Positions 46,419-58,423 of a stretch of 64,000 bases of DNA are shown piece by piece (the stretch's first letter is position 1; the number at the start of each line of letters is the position of its first letter). The stretch lies in assembly GCA_021299735.1 (NCBI GenBank), contig JAJTEM010000009.1, forward strand, positions 124,001 through 188,000, in the 5' to 3' direction. The notes beneath the pieces are model-generated. The model was given only the letters and a program-made list of their open reading frames with translations, had not been told where the DNA came from and ran no database searches. The translations under genes were made by a program, and so were the position numbers. Source of the DNA: Burkholderiales bacterium. Lineage in GTDB: Bacteria; Pseudomonadota; Gammaproteobacteria; Burkholderiales; Burkholderiaceae_B.

Positions 46419-47588
46419 TCAGTCAGCTTGACGACGCAAAAATGCGGGGATATCAAACCGGTCCATGCCGCTGTCCTGCAAAGCTTGTACCCGTGAGGCA
46501 GCATTGTCACGTGGGTTGCGGAATACGGCTGGAATGGCGTAATCCGTTTGACCCTGCTGACCACCGACCGCATCAAATGTACCTGTGCGCGCCATGGGCT
46601 GGTATTGCTCCGCCTGTACCAACGTTGGCTTGGCTGCCTTACGCCCCAAACCTGTGGCCACTACGGTTACGCGCAAATCGTCACCCATGGTTTCATCGTA
46701 AGCGGTACCGAAAATTACGGTAGCATCTTCGGCAGCATAAGCACGAATGATGTTCATCACTTCTTTGGTTTCTTTCAGTTTCAGGCTCTTGCTTGAAGTG
46801 ATATTCACCAATACTCCGCGTGCGCCAGACAAATCCACACCTTCCAGCAATGGAGAGGCAATAGCCTGCTCTGCAGCTTCGCGTGCGCGATCAGGGCCAT
46901 TGGCAGTTGCAGTGCCCATCATGGCCTTGCCTACTTCAGACATGATCGTTTTCACGTCTTCAAAGTCGACGTTCACGTTACCTTCTACATTGATGATTTC
47001 TGCGATACCGGCACAGGCGTTGTGCAAAACATCATCGGCGGCAATAAAGCAGTCCTCTTGGGTTGCGTCGTCGCCAACCACTTCCAGCAGCTTTTCGTTC
47101 AACACGATGATCAGTGAGTTCACTTTGCTGGCCAATTTTTCCAGACCCTCTTCAGCGGCCTTGCAACGCTTGGTGCCTTCAAACTCGAAAGGCTTGGTTA
47201 CGACGGCCACTGTGAGGATACCCAGCTCCTGTGCTACTTCAGCCACCACAGGCGCGGCGCCTGTACCTGTACCACCGCCCATGCCGGCTGTAATGAACAC
47301 CATGTGCGCACCACGCAGTGAGTCACGAATGCGATCACGATCTTCTTCAGCTGCCTGGCGACCAGCTTCAGGTTTAGCGCCTGCGCCCAAACCGGTTTTG
47401 CCCAACTGAATTAGTACATTTGCTTTGGTTTTGGCCAAAGCTTGTGCATCAGTGTTGGCACAAATGAACTCAACGTTTTGCACGCCTTGCGCAATCATGT
47501 GAGCCACGGCGTTGCCGCCCGCTCCGCCTACGCCCACAACTTTAATGACAGTCCCTTGGGTTTCTGTCTCGAGAATTTCAAATGACAT
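46419..47588 (-). CDS. ftsZ: Cell division tubulin homologue FtsZ
   Basis: The 389-aa GTPase polymerises into the Z-ring. The tubulin signature GGGTGTGAAPV is at about residue 105; the N-terminus holds VGVGGAGGNA. The C-terminal tail ends in DIPAFLRRQAD, the conserved peptide binding FtsA, ZapD and others. Last of the essential dcw genes here. Confidence 0.98.
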   Translation of the reverse strand: MSFEILETETQGTVIKVVGVGGAGGNAVAHMIAQGVQNVEFICANTDAQALAKTKANVLIQLGKTGLGAGAKPEAGRQAAEEDRDRIRDSLRGAHMVFITAGMGGGTGTGAAPVVAEVAQELGILTVAVVTKPFEFEGTKRCKAAEEGLEKLASKVNSLIIVLNEKLLEVVGDDATQEDCFIAADDVLHNACAGIAEIINVEGNVNVDFEDVKTIMSEVGKAMMGTATANGPDRAREAAEQAIASPLLEGVDLSGARGVLVNITSSKSLKLKETKEVMNIIRAYAAEDATVIFGTAYDETMGDDLRVTVVATGLGRKAAKPTLVQAEQYQPMARTGTFDAVGGQQGQTDYAIPAVFRNPRDNAASRVQALQDSGMDRFDIPAFLRRQAD

Positions 47589-47650
47589 GGTATTTGCCTC
47601 CTATCTAGCAAAAATTAACATCGCCGAAAAAACTTGAATAAAAACTACAA

Positions 47651-48883
47651 TTAAAAATTACCTAAAAACCAATCTTTCATTTTTTGCACAGTTTGCTTCA
47701 GCCCAACGCCTTGAGAAGCCACACGGCGGCCACGCAAATGTTGAGCGCGCGCCTCGTGAAGTAAACCCATGGCAGTTGCAAAGCGTGGGGTTCGAACCAT
47801 ATCGGCCAAACCACCCGCATAATCAGGAACACCGATGCGCACCGGTTTCATGAAAATGTCTTCACCCAGTTCTGCAATTCCAGGCATCAAGCTGGTGCCA
47901 CCCGTCAACACCACGCCGGAGGACAATAATTCCTCGTAACCCGATTCGCGCAAAACCTGCTGCACCATCAAGAACAACTCTTCAAGGCGAGGTTCGATGA
48001 CAGCAGCCAGCGCCTGCTTCGACAAAGTTCTGGGATCCCTCTCACCAATTCCTGGCACATCAATCTTGGCGTGTGGATCGGCCAGCACTTGTTTGGCAAC
48101 ACCGTGACGAATCTTGATTTCTTCGGCATCTGGAGTTGGTGTGCGCAAGGCCATGGCAATGTCATTGGTAATTTGGTCGCCAGCAATTGGAATCACCGCA
48201 GTGTGGCGAATTGCGCCACCGGTGAATACCGCAATGTCAGTTGTTCCGCCACCAATATCGATCAGCGCAACCCCCAGCTCTTTCTCATCTTCAGTCAGCA
48301 CAGCCATACTGGAAGCCAGTGGTTGCAACATAAGGTCTTGTACTTCCAAACCACAACGGCGTACACACTTCACAATATTTTGCGCCGCAGACACTGCACC
48401 AGTCACAATGTGCACTCGGGTTTCCAGGCGAACACCGCTCATGCCGAGTGGCTCACGTACATCCTCCTGACCATCCACAATAAATTCCTGCGGCAACACA
48501 TGCAGAATTTGTTGATCGGTCGGGATGTTCACAGCCTTTGCGGTTTCAATGACACGGGCTACATCAGCCTGCGTAACCTCACGTTCTTTAATTGCAACCA
48601 TTCCCGAGGAATTGAAGCTGCGAATGTGGCTTCCGGCGATACCAGTCAGCACGGTTTTAATTTTACAATCAGCCATCAGCTCGGCCTCTTCGAGAGCTTG
48701 CTGAATGGAGTGCACAGTGGACTCGATATTGACGACCACCCCTTTTTTCAACCCGCGCGATTCATGCTGCGCCACGCCGATCACTTCGAAACGGCCATCT
48801 GGCAACAGCTCCGCAACCATGGCCACAACTTTCGCAGTGCCAATGTCCAGCCCAACTATCAAATCTTTCGGCTCTTTGTTCAT
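47651..48883 (-). CDS. ftsA: Cell division protein FtsA
   Basis: The 410-aa actin-like ATPase anchors FtsZ to the membrane. Actin-fold nucleotide motifs include VGLDIGTAKV near the N-terminus and DIGGGTTDIAVF. The amphipathic C-terminal helix (MKDWFLGNF) acts as membrane anchor. 62 nt separate it from ftsZ. Confidence 0.97.
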   Translation of the reverse strand: MNKEPKDLIVGLDIGTAKVVAMVAELLPDGRFEVIGVAQHESRGLKKGVVVNIESTVHSIQQALEEAELMADCKIKTVLTGIAGSHIRSFNSSGMVAIKEREVTQADVARVIETAKAVNIPTDQQILHVLPQEFIVDGQEDVREPLGMSGVRLETRVHIVTGAVSAAQNIVKCVRRCGLEVQDLMLQPLASSMAVLTEDEKELGVALIDIGGGTTDIAVFTGGAIRHTAVIPIAGDQITNDIAMALRTPTPDAEEIKIRHGVAKQVLADPHAKIDVPGIGERDPRTLSKQALAAVIEPRLEELFLMVQQVLRESGYEELLSSGVVLTGGTSLMPGIAELGEDIFMKPVRIGVPDYAGGLADMVRTPRFATAMGLLHEARAQHLRGRRVASQGVGLKQTVQKMKDWFLGNF

Positions 48884-48908
48884 GGTGCCCAGTTTTAATT
48901 TTTCATAT

Positions 48909-49688
48909 TCAGTTCAATTTCACGCTTGAAGCATTCGCAGGATTCGACACCGCCAAACGCTCGCCCCTTACTGCCACACCCCGTGGATAGCGCAGATCAA
49001 TTCGATCTACAGTTGCCATCACCTGACTTGTAATTTTTGGATAAACCGCCAGTAGTCGATCCATTTTTTGTTCAATGCTGAAATTCTCTTGAGCTCGTCC
49101 CAATTCAATCGTGATACCAGTGTCGGTTTCAATGGACCATGCGTAACGATCCGATAGCTCCACACGAGAAGGCCACATGCCGAGGTTTTTTAATTTTTCA
49201 ATACTCGACACGTACATTTTTGAAACAAGCAATTCACTGCCCGCCGGGCCATTCAACATGGCCAACTGCTGATCTTCCGCAACCTCTGCCAGGTTTGCAG
49301 AAAAGACTTCGCCGTAAGTATTAACCAGGCGAGTTTCGCCCCACAAAGCCAAAGGTGTATGCCCCTGAATTTGTATGCGCAAGCCACTTGGCCAAGTGCG
49401 CTGCACCACCGCCTTGCGCACCCAGGGTTGGGCTTCAACATGCTCCCGGACTTTCTGCAAATTGGCCGAAAAAAAAGTGCCTTCAATTTTTGGCAACACA
49501 TTCGCTTTAAAGCCAATCAGATTCACACGCTCTACATCACCAACCAGCTCAACACGCTTTAGCTCAAACATTGGGCGCTGAATTAACCACTGAATACAAG
49601 CGTAGCCCAACAACACCAGTGCAAGGGCTGAAAACAGCCCAGCAATAATGCTCATGAGTTTGTCGTCGTTCCAGATGGCACCCAGCAT
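48909..49688 (-). CDS. ftsQ: Cell division protein FtsQ
   Basis: The 259-aa bitopic protein of the FtsQLB complex has one membrane helix (about residues 13-33), a POTRA domain and a beta domain. It begins right after ddl. Length is normal. Confidence 0.94.
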   Translation of the reverse strand: MLGAIWNDDKLMSIIAGLFSALALVLLGYACIQWLIQRPMFELKRVELVGDVERVNLIGFKANVLPKIEGTFFSANLQKVREHVEAQPWVRKAVVQRTWPSGLRIQIQGHTPLALWGETRLVNTYGEVFSANLAEVAEDQQLAMLNGPAGSELLVSKMYVSSIEKLKNLGMWPSRVELSDRYAWSIETDTGITIELGRAQENFSIEQKMDRLLAVYPKITSQVMATVDRIDLRYPRGVAVRGERLAVSNPANASSVKLN

Positions 49689-50660
49689 TTAGCGCGCGCC
49701 CCCCAAATTCAATCCCGATGCTTTTAGGCGTGCACTGGCTGCAATCTGCATAACCAAGTCGTCGTACTCAACACCGTTGGCTCTTGCGCTCATTGGCACC
49801 AAGGAGTGGTCGGTCATGCCTGGCGATGTGTTCATCTCCAACAGCCAGGGTTTACCGCTTTGGTCTACCAACACATCTGCTCGTCCCCAGCCTGCACAAC
49901 CCAGCACCTGGTAAGCCTTTACACAAAGCGCCTGCACTTCCGCTTCAAAACCAGGCTCCAATCCGCTGGGGCAGAAGTATTTGGTTTCATTACCAACGTA
50001 TTTGTTGTGGTAGTCGTAGTTGCCATCAGGAGCCTGAATTCGAATAACCGGTAGTGCATGCGCACCGGAACCTTCACCCATTACAGGTACAGTCAGCTCT
50101 TGGCCATTGACAAATTTCTCGGCCAACACATTCGGATCGTATTTGTAGGCCAATTCAAAAGCAGACTGTAGTTGATCTGCTGTTTTTACTTTGGTCAAAC
50201 CCAGGGTCGAACCTTCTTGCGCTGGCTTGACGATCAGTGGTAGACCCAAACGTTGTACTACTGCCTGAGCGTCGAACCCAGGCTCAAGGCGAACATAATC
50301 GGGTGTGGCCAAGCCTTGGCTGATCCAGGCCGCTTTTGTCAGGATTTTGTCCATGGCCAGGGCAGAGGCGGTAACACCACTGCCGGTGTAAGGAATATTG
50401 AGCCATTCCAACACGCCTTGAATGGTGCCATCCTCGCCGAAACGACCATGCAAGGAAATCACAGCACGATCGAAACCGCCTTGTGCCAACTCGACCATGC
50501 TGCGTTCGGCCGGATCAAAACCGTGGGCATCCACACCATTGCGCTTCAAGGCTGCAAGCACCATGCTGCCAGATTTCAGCGATACCTCCCGCTCAGCAGA
50601 TCGGCCACCAAACAGTACGACCACTTTACCGAGGCTCTTTGGATCAACACGCGTATTCAT
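49689..50660 (-). CDS. ddl: D-alanine--D-alanine ligase
   Basis: The 323-aa ATP-grasp enzyme joins two D-Ala residues for the peptidoglycan stem. Signatures are [25 protein letters not shown] and [13 protein letters not shown]. Overlaps murC by 4 nt. Confidence 0.96.
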   Translation of the reverse strand: MNTRVDPKSLGKVVVLFGGRSAEREVSLKSGSMVLAALKRNGVDAHGFDPAERSMVELAQGGFDRAVISLHGRFGEDGTIQGVLEWLNIPYTGSGVTASALAMDKILTKAAWISQGLATPDYVRLEPGFDAQAVVQRLGLPLIVKPAQEGSTLGLTKVKTADQLQSAFELAYKYDPNVLAEKFVNGQELTVPVMGEGSGAHALPVIRIQAPDGNYDYHNKYVGNETKYFCPSGLEPGFEAEVQALCVKAYQVLGCAGWGRADVLVDQSGKPWLLEMNTSPGMTDHSLVPMSARANGVEYDDLVMQIAASARLKASGLNLGGAR

Positions 50661-52057
50661 GAACGGCCTCCCTGGGCACCTGCAACCAAACGACCGGGCA
50701 AAGCCCCAATGGAGCCAGCACCCATGGTGATAACCAAGTCACCATCACGGGCAATGTTTAAAATCGTACTTTCCATTTCATTCATGTCTTCAACAAATAC
50801 GGGCTCAGTGCGGCCAGCCACTCGAACGGCACGGGCCAGCGAACGACCATCCGCAGCAACAATCGGCGCTTCTCCCGCTGAATATACTTCCGACAAAATC
50901 ACCAAGTCTGGCGTACCCAACACCTTCACGAAGTCTTCAAAACAATCACGGGTACGCGTGTATCGGTGTGGCTGAAAAGCCAGTACGAGACGTTTGTCGG
51001 GGTAAGCACCGCGCGCGGCCGCGAGTGTAGCAGCCATTTCAACAGGGTGATGACCATAGTCGTCGACCACCAGAAAGTGCCCTCCCTCTTTGGCTGCCAC
51101 TTCACCGTAATGCTGGAAGCGACGCCCCACTCCATTGAATTTTTCAAGGGCGTTAACAATCGCTTCATCCGAAACACCAATTTCTGTAGCCACCGCAATT
51201 GCTGCAAGCGAATTCCGCACATTGTGGTCACCGGGCAGGTTCAAAGTGATGTCGAGCGGGGCCTCATCTTCGCGAAGAACGGTGAATTTCATTTTGCCTT
51301 GGCAAGCCTGAACATTGACTGCGCGAATTTGCGCGAGTTCCGACAAACCATAGGTCACTACAGTCTTGGACACAAAAGGCATGATTTCGCGCACGCAGGG
51401 ATCGTCCACGCAAACAGCGGCCACACCATAGAAAGGCAGGCGCTGCGTGAACTCCACAAAGGCTTGCTTCAGTCGCGCGAAATCGTGTCCATATGTTTCC
51501 ATGTGGTCAGCATCAATGTTGGTGATGACTGCAATAACCGGCATCAGGTTCAGAAACGAGGCATCTGACTCATCAGCCTCCACCACCATAAATTCGCCCG
51601 TACCCAGCTTGGCGTTTGCACCCGCAGAATTCAGACGCCCCCCAATCACAAATGTGGGGTCTAGTTTGCCTTCCGCAAGAATGCTCGCCACCAGGCTGGT
51701 GGTCGTAGTTTTGCCATGCGTACCTGCCACGGCAATGCCCTGTTTCAAGCGCATCAATTCAGCGAGCATCACCGCACGTGGCACCACAGGTACCCGCGCT
51801 GCGCGTGCAGCCAATACTTCAGGGTTGCTGCCACCAACCGCAGTGGATGTAACCACCGCATCCGCCCCCGCAATATTCGACCGCTCGTGCCCTGTAAATA
51901 CGGTTGCACCCAACTTGGCCAGCCGCTGGGTTACTGCGGAATCAGACAAGTCTGAACCGCTGACCTTGTAACCCAGGTTGATCAATACTTCAGCGATTCC
52001 GCTCATACCGGAACCACCAATACCTACAAAGTGCACATGTTTGACCTTGTGTTTCAT
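50657..52057 (-). CDS. murC: UDP-N-acetylmuramate--L-alanine ligase
   Basis: The 466-aa Mur ligase adds L-Ala to UDP-MurNAc. ATP loop [12 protein letters not shown] (about residues 113-124), N-terminal [14 protein letters not shown]. Overlaps murG and ddl by 4 nt each, so translation is coupled. Confidence 0.96.
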   Translation of the reverse strand: MKHKVKHVHFVGIGGSGMSGIAEVLINLGYKVSGSDLSDSAVTQRLAKLGATVFTGHERSNIAGADAVVTSTAVGGSNPEVLAARAARVPVVPRAVMLAELMRLKQGIAVAGTHGKTTTTSLVASILAEGKLDPTFVIGGRLNSAGANAKLGTGEFMVVEADESDASFLNLMPVIAVITNIDADHMETYGHDFARLKQAFVEFTQRLPFYGVAAVCVDDPCVREIMPFVSKTVVTYGLSELAQIRAVNVQACQGKMKFTVLREDEAPLDITLNLPGDHNVRNSLAAIAVATEIGVSDEAIVNALEKFNGVGRRFQHYGEVAAKEGGHFLVVDDYGHHPVEMAATLAAARGAYPDKRLVLAFQPHRYTRTRDCFEDFVKVLGTPDLVILSEVYSAGEAPIVAADGRSLARAVRVAGRTEPVFVEDMNEMESTILNIARDGDLVITMGAGSIGALPGRLVAGAQGGRS

Positions 52058-53127
52058 ACCTTCGCAACCTGTTCAATATAATTCGCCACATCTTGGGTGG
52101 CTTGAGGTTTTGCCAATGCCCTGGCACGCTCTGCCTTTTCTAGACAAGCATCGCGGTCGGTTTGCTGCATCCAGTTGGCCAGCCATGTGGCATCCAGTTC
52201 GTTTTGCTGGCGTATCCACGCTGCCTGTTCCTTGACCAGAAAATTGGCGTTGTGGGTTTGATGATCATCAACCGCATGCGGGAACGGTACGAACAAAGCT
52301 GCAACACCGATAGCAGCCACTTCGGCCACAGTCATGGCACCCGCCCTGCAAATCACCAGATCGGCCGCTGCCATGGCTGCGGCAACATCATCAATAAATG
52401 CCAGCTGCTGGGCACTTACACCCGCTTTTTCATAGTTGTCGCGCAAAGCCGGTAAATTTTTCTCACCCGCCTGGTGCACCACGTCTGGCCTGCAATTTAC
52501 TGGTAGCAAAGCCAAGGCTTTAGGCACTACTTCATTCAAGGCTTGAGCACCCAAACTTCCGCCCAACACCAGCAATTTCAAAGGCCCGCTGCGCCCGTGA
52601 AATCGCGCGCGCGGCTGGGGTTGGCTGTAAATCATTTCACGCACGGGGTTGCCCACCCAGTTTGAATCTGGAAGCGCATAAGGAAAGGCAACCAGCTTTT
52701 GATCGGCCAACTTGGCCAACACTTTGTTGGTAAGGCCCGCGACCGAGTTTTGCTCATGAACAATCAGAGGAATATTCAACAAACTCGCCATCATGCCCAA
52801 AGGAAAGGCTACATATCCACCCATGCCCAACACCACCGAAGGCCTTGTGCGGCGAAGAATTTGCACCGACGTCCAAAATGCACGCAGCAACTTCAAAGGC
52901 ATTAACATTTGCTGCAAAACACCTTTGCCGCGAAAACCCGAAAACACCAAGGTGTTCATTTCCAGACCATTCGCGGGTACTAACTTTCCCTCCATGGCTT
53001 GAGGGTTCCCCGCCCATTGAACTTGCCAACCACGGGCTTTCAACTCAGAGGCAACGCTCAAACCGGGGAAAATATGGCCACCAGTGCCGCCCGCAACAAT
53101 CAATGCCATTCTTTGTGGCCTAGTCAT
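52054..53127 (-). CDS. murG: UDP-GlcNAc transferase to lipid I
   Basis: The 357-aa GT-B transferase turns lipid I into lipid II on the inner face of the membrane. [12 protein letters not shown]-terminal loop and [11 protein letters not shown]-terminal motif are clear. Overlaps ftsW by 4 nt. Confidence 0.96.
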   Translation of the reverse strand: MTRPQRMALIVAGGTGGHIFPGLSVASELKARGWQVQWAGNPQAMEGKLVPANGLEMNTLVFSGFRGKGVLQQMLMPLKLLRAFWTSVQILRRTRPSVVLGMGGYVAFPLGMMASLLNIPLIVHEQNSVAGLTNKVLAKLADQKLVAFPYALPDSNWVGNPVREMIYSQPQPRARFHGRSGPLKLLVLGGSLGAQALNEVVPKALALLPVNCRPDVVHQAGEKNLPALRDNYEKAGVSAQQLAFIDDVAAAMAAADLVICRAGAMTVAEVAAIGVAALFVPFPHAVDDHQTHNANFLVKEQAAWIRQQNELDATWLANWMQQTDRDACLEKAERARALAKPQATQDVANYIEQVAKV

Positions 53128-54383
53128 GTTGTGCCTCCCCGCATCATGGTTCGGTTTTCATGGTCAATGCGAAGTACGAGTGCCATGGCAACACAGGTGA
53201 CAAGAATTGCTGAACCGCCATAGCTCATCAATGGCAAAGTAAGGCCCTTGGTGGGTAAAACACCCAAATTCACACCCATGTTGATAAAGCACTGAACCCC
53301 AATCCAGATACCCACACCCTTGGCAACAAGGCCGGAAAATGTGCGTTCCAGTGCAATTGCCTGAGTACCTATGGCAAAGCATCGCTTGACGATATACATG
53401 AACAGCAAAATAACCACTGTTACACCCACGAAACCAAGCTCCTCACCAATTACTGCGAGTAAAAAGTCAGTGTGGGCTTCTGGCAAGTAATGCAACTTTT
53501 CGACACTGCCACCCAACCCCACACCCAATACCTCGCCGCGGCCAAATGCGATCAGGGAGTGCGAAAGTTGGTAGGCCTTGTTCAAGGCATTGTCTCCTTC
53601 CCAAGGGTCAAGGTAGGCCAACAAACGGGCGCGTCGATAATCACTGAACGCGATCAACAATGCAAATGCGGCACTCAGTGCAAACAGCACCCCAAAAAAT
53701 ACCCGCGCATTGATACCACCTAAAAACAGGATCCCGAACACCACCGTGACTATCACGATAAATGCACCCATGTCAGGCTCGAGCAAAAGCAGCATACCCA
53801 CCAGGAACATGGCCATGAACATGGGGAACAAGACCTTCCCGAAACGCTGCATATAGGCCTGTTTGCGTACGGTATAATCGGCGGCATAAATAATTGCGCA
53901 CACCTTCATTAATTCAGAGGGCTGAATGTTCAACACATACAGCGACAGCCAGCGCCGGGCACCATTAACCTCTTTGCCAATTCCAGGAATCAACACCAGA
54001 ATCAACAAGGCGATACAACACAAAAATACCAATGGCGCCAACTCTTGCCAGGTTTTCATTGGAATTTGAAAAACACAGAAAGCCGCTACAAATGCCACGG
54101 CAATCGACACGGCATGCCGAACTAAAAAATGTGTGGTTTGATATTCGGCATATTTATTGGAGTCGGGCAAAGCAACAGTGGCTGAATACACCATCACAAG
54201 CCCAAGAAACAGCAGCGCCAAAACAGCCCAAAGCAACCCCTGATCAATCGCTTGGGACACAGCAGGTCCTCGATTGACCTTGTACATTGAAGAAGCAGAC
54301 AAACCACCGCCAGCAGCTGTTGCTGGAATCAGGCTTTTGAACTGCATGTCGTTCTGATCTTTCTTGCTCCACTTGCCTAGCAT
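53124..54383 (-). CDS. ftsW: SEDS glycosyltransferase FtsW
   Basis: The 419-aa protein has about ten membrane helices and polymerises lipid II at the septum with FtsI. Catalytic loop includes WEGDNALNKAYQLSHSLIAFG. ATG 54383 overlaps the murD stop; a frame extending to 54476 runs into murD and is rejected. Confidence 0.95.
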   Translation of the reverse strand: MLGKWSKKDQNDMQFKSLIPATAAGGGLSASSMYKVNRGPAVSQAIDQGLLWAVLALLFLGLVMVYSATVALPDSNKYAEYQTTHFLVRHAVSIAVAFVAAFCVFQIPMKTWQELAPLVFLCCIALLILVLIPGIGKEVNGARRWLSLYVLNIQPSELMKVCAIIYAADYTVRKQAYMQRFGKVLFPMFMAMFLVGMLLLLEPDMGAFIVIVTVVFGILFLGGINARVFFGVLFALSAAFALLIAFSDYRRARLLAYLDPWEGDNALNKAYQLSHSLIAFGRGEVLGVGLGGSVEKLHYLPEAHTDFLLAVIGEELGFVGVTVVILLFMYIVKRCFAIGTQAIALERTFSGLVAKGVGIWIGVQCFINMGVNLGVLPTKGLTLPLMSYGGSAILVTCVAMALVLRIDHENRTMMRGGTT

Positions 54384-55852
54384 GGCTGCCCCCTGTCCGC
54401 CGCAATGGCTCGAACGGCATCCACAAAAACCTCGGCACGGTGCACATAATTCTTGAACATGTCCAAGCTCGCGCATGCGGGGCTCAACAACACACAGTCA
54501 CCTTCGCGGGCTTTGCTGGCTGCTACCAGTACAGCATTCTCCAAAGAGTCGGCTTTCTCACAAGGTACTTGAGCAGCCGCAAGAGCGCTGATCATTTTGT
54601 CAGCGTCTTTGCCGATCAACACCACATGCTTGCAATAATTCGACACTGGCTGCACCAAAGGAGAGAAGTCTTGTCCCTTGCCATCACCGCCAGCAATTAA
54701 CACTGTTGGCTTGGCCAAGCCATTCAATGCAGCAACTGTGGCCCCAACATTCGTGCCCTTGCTGTCGTCGAAATAATCCACACCATCGATTTGAACCACA
54801 TGCTGAACACGGTGTGGTTCGCCTTGGTAGCTGCGCAAACCATGTAGCAACTTAGCCATTGGAAGCCCCAAGCCCTGGCACAACGCCAAGGCAGCCAACG
54901 CATTGCATGCGTTATGCAAGCCCACCACTTGTAAGGCCTCGGTCGGCATCAACAGTTTTTGACTGGGCTCCACTTCCTCTTGCTTCTTGCGCCGATTAGA
55001 AGTTGATGCCTCCAGATCTCCAACCATTTGAGTCAGCCACAACATGCCGCCTTCCCGAACAAGGCCAAAGTCACCGGCATTTACAGGTGCGCTTGTGCCG
55101 AAAGTAATCACTTCGGTGGCAGCGGGTAAACTCGCCTTGGCCACCAAATCATCATCCCGATTCAACACACACACACTGTTTTCTGAAAAAATTCGAAACT
55201 TGTCTTGGGCGTACTCCTGCATATCAGCGTGCCAATCAAGGTGATCTTGCGTAATGTTGAGCACCGTTGAGGCATCAAACTTCAAACGCTTGGTCCAGTG
55301 AAGCTGAAAACTGGATAACTCGAGCACCCACACATCGGGTAAATCATCTGACTCAAGCTGTCCACGCAAAGCATCCAAAGCGGCAGGACTGATATTTCCT
55401 GCGGCCACTGCTTTCTTCCCGGCGAATTGCGCAAGGCATTGCACCATTCGCGTCGTAGTTGTTTTGCCGTTTGTACCAGTAATACCGACAACTTGCGGTT
55501 TGTAATTTTTTTGTTGATGCAAGGCGGCCAATGCATCGGCAAACAAATCAAGTTCAGAATCTACAACGGTGCCGTGTGCCAAAGCCTGCGCCAATACCTC
55601 AACCATTAGCGGGTGGGACGGTGGCAGACCTGGCGATACAACAACACGGTTGAAGTTCCAGTTTAAATCGCTCGCAGAATTGAATACACGCACATCGGCC
55701 TGAATGGATTGCAACTCCTGCAAACCAGGCGGGGTTTCACGCGTGTCGATCACAGTCAATCGGGCGCCCTGCGCAAGCGCCCAGCACGCGCAAGCCAAGC
55801 CAGACTCACCGAGCCCAACTTGCAAAACCGATTGATCCAGAAGCAGATTCAT
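54377..55852 (-). CDS. murD: UDP-MurNAc-L-Ala--D-glutamate ligase
   Basis: The 491-aa Mur ligase adds D-Glu. ATP loop is GTNGKTTTTRMV (about residues 125-136), followed by a central domain with a charged insertion (NRRKKQEEVEP) that lengthens it relative to E. coli MurD (438 aa). Confidence 0.95.
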   Translation of the reverse strand: MNLLLDQSVLQVGLGESGLACACWALAQGARLTVIDTRETPPGLQELQSIQADVRVFNSASDLNWNFNRVVVSPGLPPSHPLMVEVLAQALAHGTVVDSELDLFADALAALHQQKNYKPQVVGITGTNGKTTTTRMVQCLAQFAGKKAVAAGNISPAALDALRGQLESDDLPDVWVLELSSFQLHWTKRLKFDASTVLNITQDHLDWHADMQEYAQDKFRIFSENSVCVLNRDDDLVAKASLPAATEVITFGTSAPVNAGDFGLVREGGMLWLTQMVGDLEASTSNRRKKQEEVEPSQKLLMPTEALQVVGLHNACNALAALALCQGLGLPMAKLLHGLRSYQGEPHRVQHVVQIDGVDYFDDSKGTNVGATVAALNGLAKPTVLIAGGDGKGQDFSPLVQPVSNYCKHVVLIGKDADKMISALAAAQVPCEKADSLENAVLVAASKAREGDCVLLSPACASLDMFKNYVHRAEVFVDAVRAIAADRGQPC

Positions 55853-55872
55853 TGTTTCAACTCAATTTAAAT

Positions 55873-57027
55873 TCAACGCAGTTTTAACGTGGACAAACCG
55901 ATCAACACGAGGATCATTGTGATGATCCAAAACCGGACCACCACCTGGGTTTCCTTCCATCCACTTAGCTCATAGTGATGGTGCAGTGGCGCCATTCGGA
56001 ATACCCGTTTTCCGCCGCTGTACTTGAAGTACAAAACCTGAATCATCACCGAGAGGGTTTCAGCCACAAACACGCCACCCATAATGAACAACACCACTTC
56101 CTGGCGAACAATCACGGCCACCGTTCCCAGCGCACCGCCGAGCGCAAGCGCGCCCACATCGCCCATGAATACCTGTGCCGGGTAGGCGTTAAACCACAGG
56201 AAAGCCAAACCAGCACCAGCAATTGCAGCCAGGAAAACAGCAAGTTCGCCGGCGCCAGGAATGTATGGAAGCAACAGGTATTTGGAATACACCGCATTGC
56301 CAGCCACGTACGCAAAAATTGCCAGTGCCGAGGCCACCATCACTGTGGGCATAATCGCCAGACCATCCAGGCCATCGGTCAAATTCACTGCATTGCTGGT
56401 TCCCACGATTACAAAGTAGGTCAATGCGATAAAGCCCCATACACCGAGGGGGTAGCTAATCGACTTGAAAAAAGGAACGATTAGATCTGCATTGTTGGGT
56501 AGGTGCATTGAAAAACCACTTTCTACCCAAGCCACAAATATATCCAGCACTTGCTGACCGCTTTGTGCAGACACAGCGAACGCAAGATAAAACGCGCAGA
56601 TTAAACCCACCACGCTTTGCCAGAAGTATTTCCATTTCGCAGGCAAACCCTTTGGGTTGCGGTACACCACCTTGCGGTAATCGTCCACCCATCCAATCCA
56701 GCCGAAACCGAAGGTGACCAGCATGACGACCCATACGAAACGATTGGACAAATCGGCCCACAACAAAGTTGAAATACCAATACCAATCAAAACCAGGGCA
56801 CCGCCCATGGTGGGTGTACCCGCTTTGGCCAAATGGGTTTGAGGACCATCGTCGCGTACAGATTGACCAATTTTGTATTGGGTTAACTTGCGAATCACCA
56901 TAGGCCCAGCAACCAGACCTACCAGCAACGCAGTGGCACAAGCCAGCACAGCGCGCAAGGTGAGGTAATTGAAAACACCAAATGCGCGAATGTCTTGCGC
57001 AAGCCATTGGGTTAGCTCAAGAAGCAT
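55873..57027 (-). CDS. mraY: Phospho-MurNAc-pentapeptide transferase
   Basis: The 384-aa protein with about ten membrane helices makes lipid I from UDP-MurNAc-pentapeptide and undecaprenyl phosphate. Motifs include [17 protein letters not shown] and APLHHHYE. Overlaps murF by 11 nt. Confidence 0.97.
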   Translation of the reverse strand: MLLELTQWLAQDIRAFGVFNYLTLRAVLACATALLVGLVAGPMVIRKLTQYKIGQSVRDDGPQTHLAKAGTPTMGGALVLIGIGISTLLWADLSNRFVWVVMLVTFGFGWIGWVDDYRKVVYRNPKGLPAKWKYFWQSVVGLICAFYLAFAVSAQSGQQVLDIFVAWVESGFSMHLPNNADLIVPFFKSISYPLGVWGFIALTYFVIVGTSNAVNLTDGLDGLAIMPTVMVASALAIFAYVAGNAVYSKYLLLPYIPGAGELAVFLAAIAGAGLAFLWFNAYPAQVFMGDVGALALGGALGTVAVIVRQEVVLFIMGGVFVAETLSVMIQVLYFKYSGGKRVFRMAPLHHHYELSGWKETQVVVRFWIITMILVLIGLSTLKLR

Positions 57028-58423
57028 GTTTAGCCTCCCCTGAATGATATTGAACCAGCGCTTGCACCACCCGTTCCATTTTCATGAAACGAGAGCCTTT
57101 GACCAGCACAGACCAGCGGCCTTGCTTTGTTGTATTCATGGTGCTTTCTATCAAGGTTTCTATGTTCTCAAAATGTGTTGCACCCTCACCGAAGGCCAAC
57201 ACTGTGTTCGTGGTTGCATCACCCAAGGCGTACAGATTTTTAACCCCTACCTGTTTTGCAAAACGCCCCACCTCGGCGTGGTACTCATCCGACTGATCAC
57301 CCACTTCACCCATGTCACCCAGCACAAGCAAAGTGCCGCCCGCCAGCTGCCCCAGCACTTTGCTTGCTGCGTTGACGGAATCCGGGTTGGCGTTGTAGCT
57401 GTCATTGATCAACAACATGGATGACGTATTCAGAGCTATTTGCAAGCGCCCGGTCACAGGCTGAAAAGCATTCAAACCGGCCTGGATTGCTGCAGGCGCG
57501 CAGCCAGCAGCGTGTGCAGCCGCAGCTGCTCCCGCTGCGTTGGCATAGTTGTGCTCACCAATAAAGTGAGGCTGTAATTCAATCTGTTTGTCCAAAGCCA
57601 TCAACACAGCGGTGGATTGCTCAGAATCAGCTTGAATGGGCAGAACTTCGAAATCAGCACCTGGACCAAAACGCAAGGTACTTTTCCCGGTTGACAGCGC
57701 TTGCCAGCAAGCATCAAATTCATCACTGACAGGAAACACAGCACAACCATTGGGCGGCAAATGGGTAAACGCACTTCCATTTTCCTGGGCAACCGCCAAC
57801 ACGGTTTTCATGAACTCCTGGTGCTCGCGCTGTGCGTTTGTCAACAGCACCACGTCGGGTTTCACCAACCCCGCAAGGTAATCAATTTCGCCAGGGTGGT
57901 TCATACCCATTTCGATCACAGCCATTTTGTGCTCGGCACGCAGTTTCAGCAGCGTTTGTGGCACTCCAACTTCATTGTTTAAATTGCCTGCGGTCACAAG
58001 TACTTGCTCTTGCCCGCACTGGGCTTTACAAATACTTCCCAGCATTTCCTTGCTGGTGGTTTTGCCATTGCTACCCACCACAGCCAATACTTTTAAATCA
58101 AATTTTTGCCGCCACGCACTGGCTAAAGTGCCAAAGGCTACGCGAGTGTCCTTCACCACAAACTGGGCAATCGGCAAATCAAGTTCGCGATTGGTCACCA
58201 AAGCAGAAGCACCTGAATTCATCACCTGCTCAGCAAAATCATGTGCATCAAATCGTTCGCCAATCAGGCATACGAATAGATCACCCTTTTCAACCAAACG
58301 ACTATCGGTTTGAATAAGCCGAACATCGCCAGACAGCGATTGCGTAGCCTGGCTTAACGGCTTGATTAGTTGCTTGCTTAATGCGCTTGCGATATGCGCA
58401 AAATCCCAATTCAATTCAAGCAT
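57017..58423 (-). CDS. murF: UDP-MurNAc-tripeptide--D-Ala-D-Ala ligase
   Basis: The 468-aa Mur ligase completes the pentapeptide. ATP loop [12 protein letters not shown]; central domain with [13 protein letters not shown] 58423 overlaps the murE stop; an in-frame extension to 58477 lies within murE. Confidence 0.95.
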   Translation of the reverse strand: MLELNWDFAHIASALSKQLIKPLSQATQSLSGDVRLIQTDSRLVEKGDLFVCLIGERFDAHDFAEQVMNSGASALVTNRELDLPIAQFVVKDTRVAFGTLASAWRQKFDLKVLAVVGSNGKTTSKEMLGSICKAQCGQEQVLVTAGNLNNEVGVPQTLLKLRAEHKMAVIEMGMNHPGEIDYLAGLVKPDVVLLTNAQREHQEFMKTVLAVAQENGSAFTHLPPNGCAVFPVSDEFDACWQALSTGKSTLRFGPGADFEVLPIQADSEQSTAVLMALDKQIELQPHFIGEHNYANAAGAAAAAHAAGCAPAAIQAGLNAFQPVTGRLQIALNTSSMLLINDSYNANPDSVNAASKVLGQLAGGTLLVLGDMGEVGDQSDEYHAEVGRFAKQVGVKNLYALGDATTNTVLAFGEGATHFENIETLIESTMNTTKQGRWSVLVKGSRFMKMERVVQALVQYHSGEAKHAS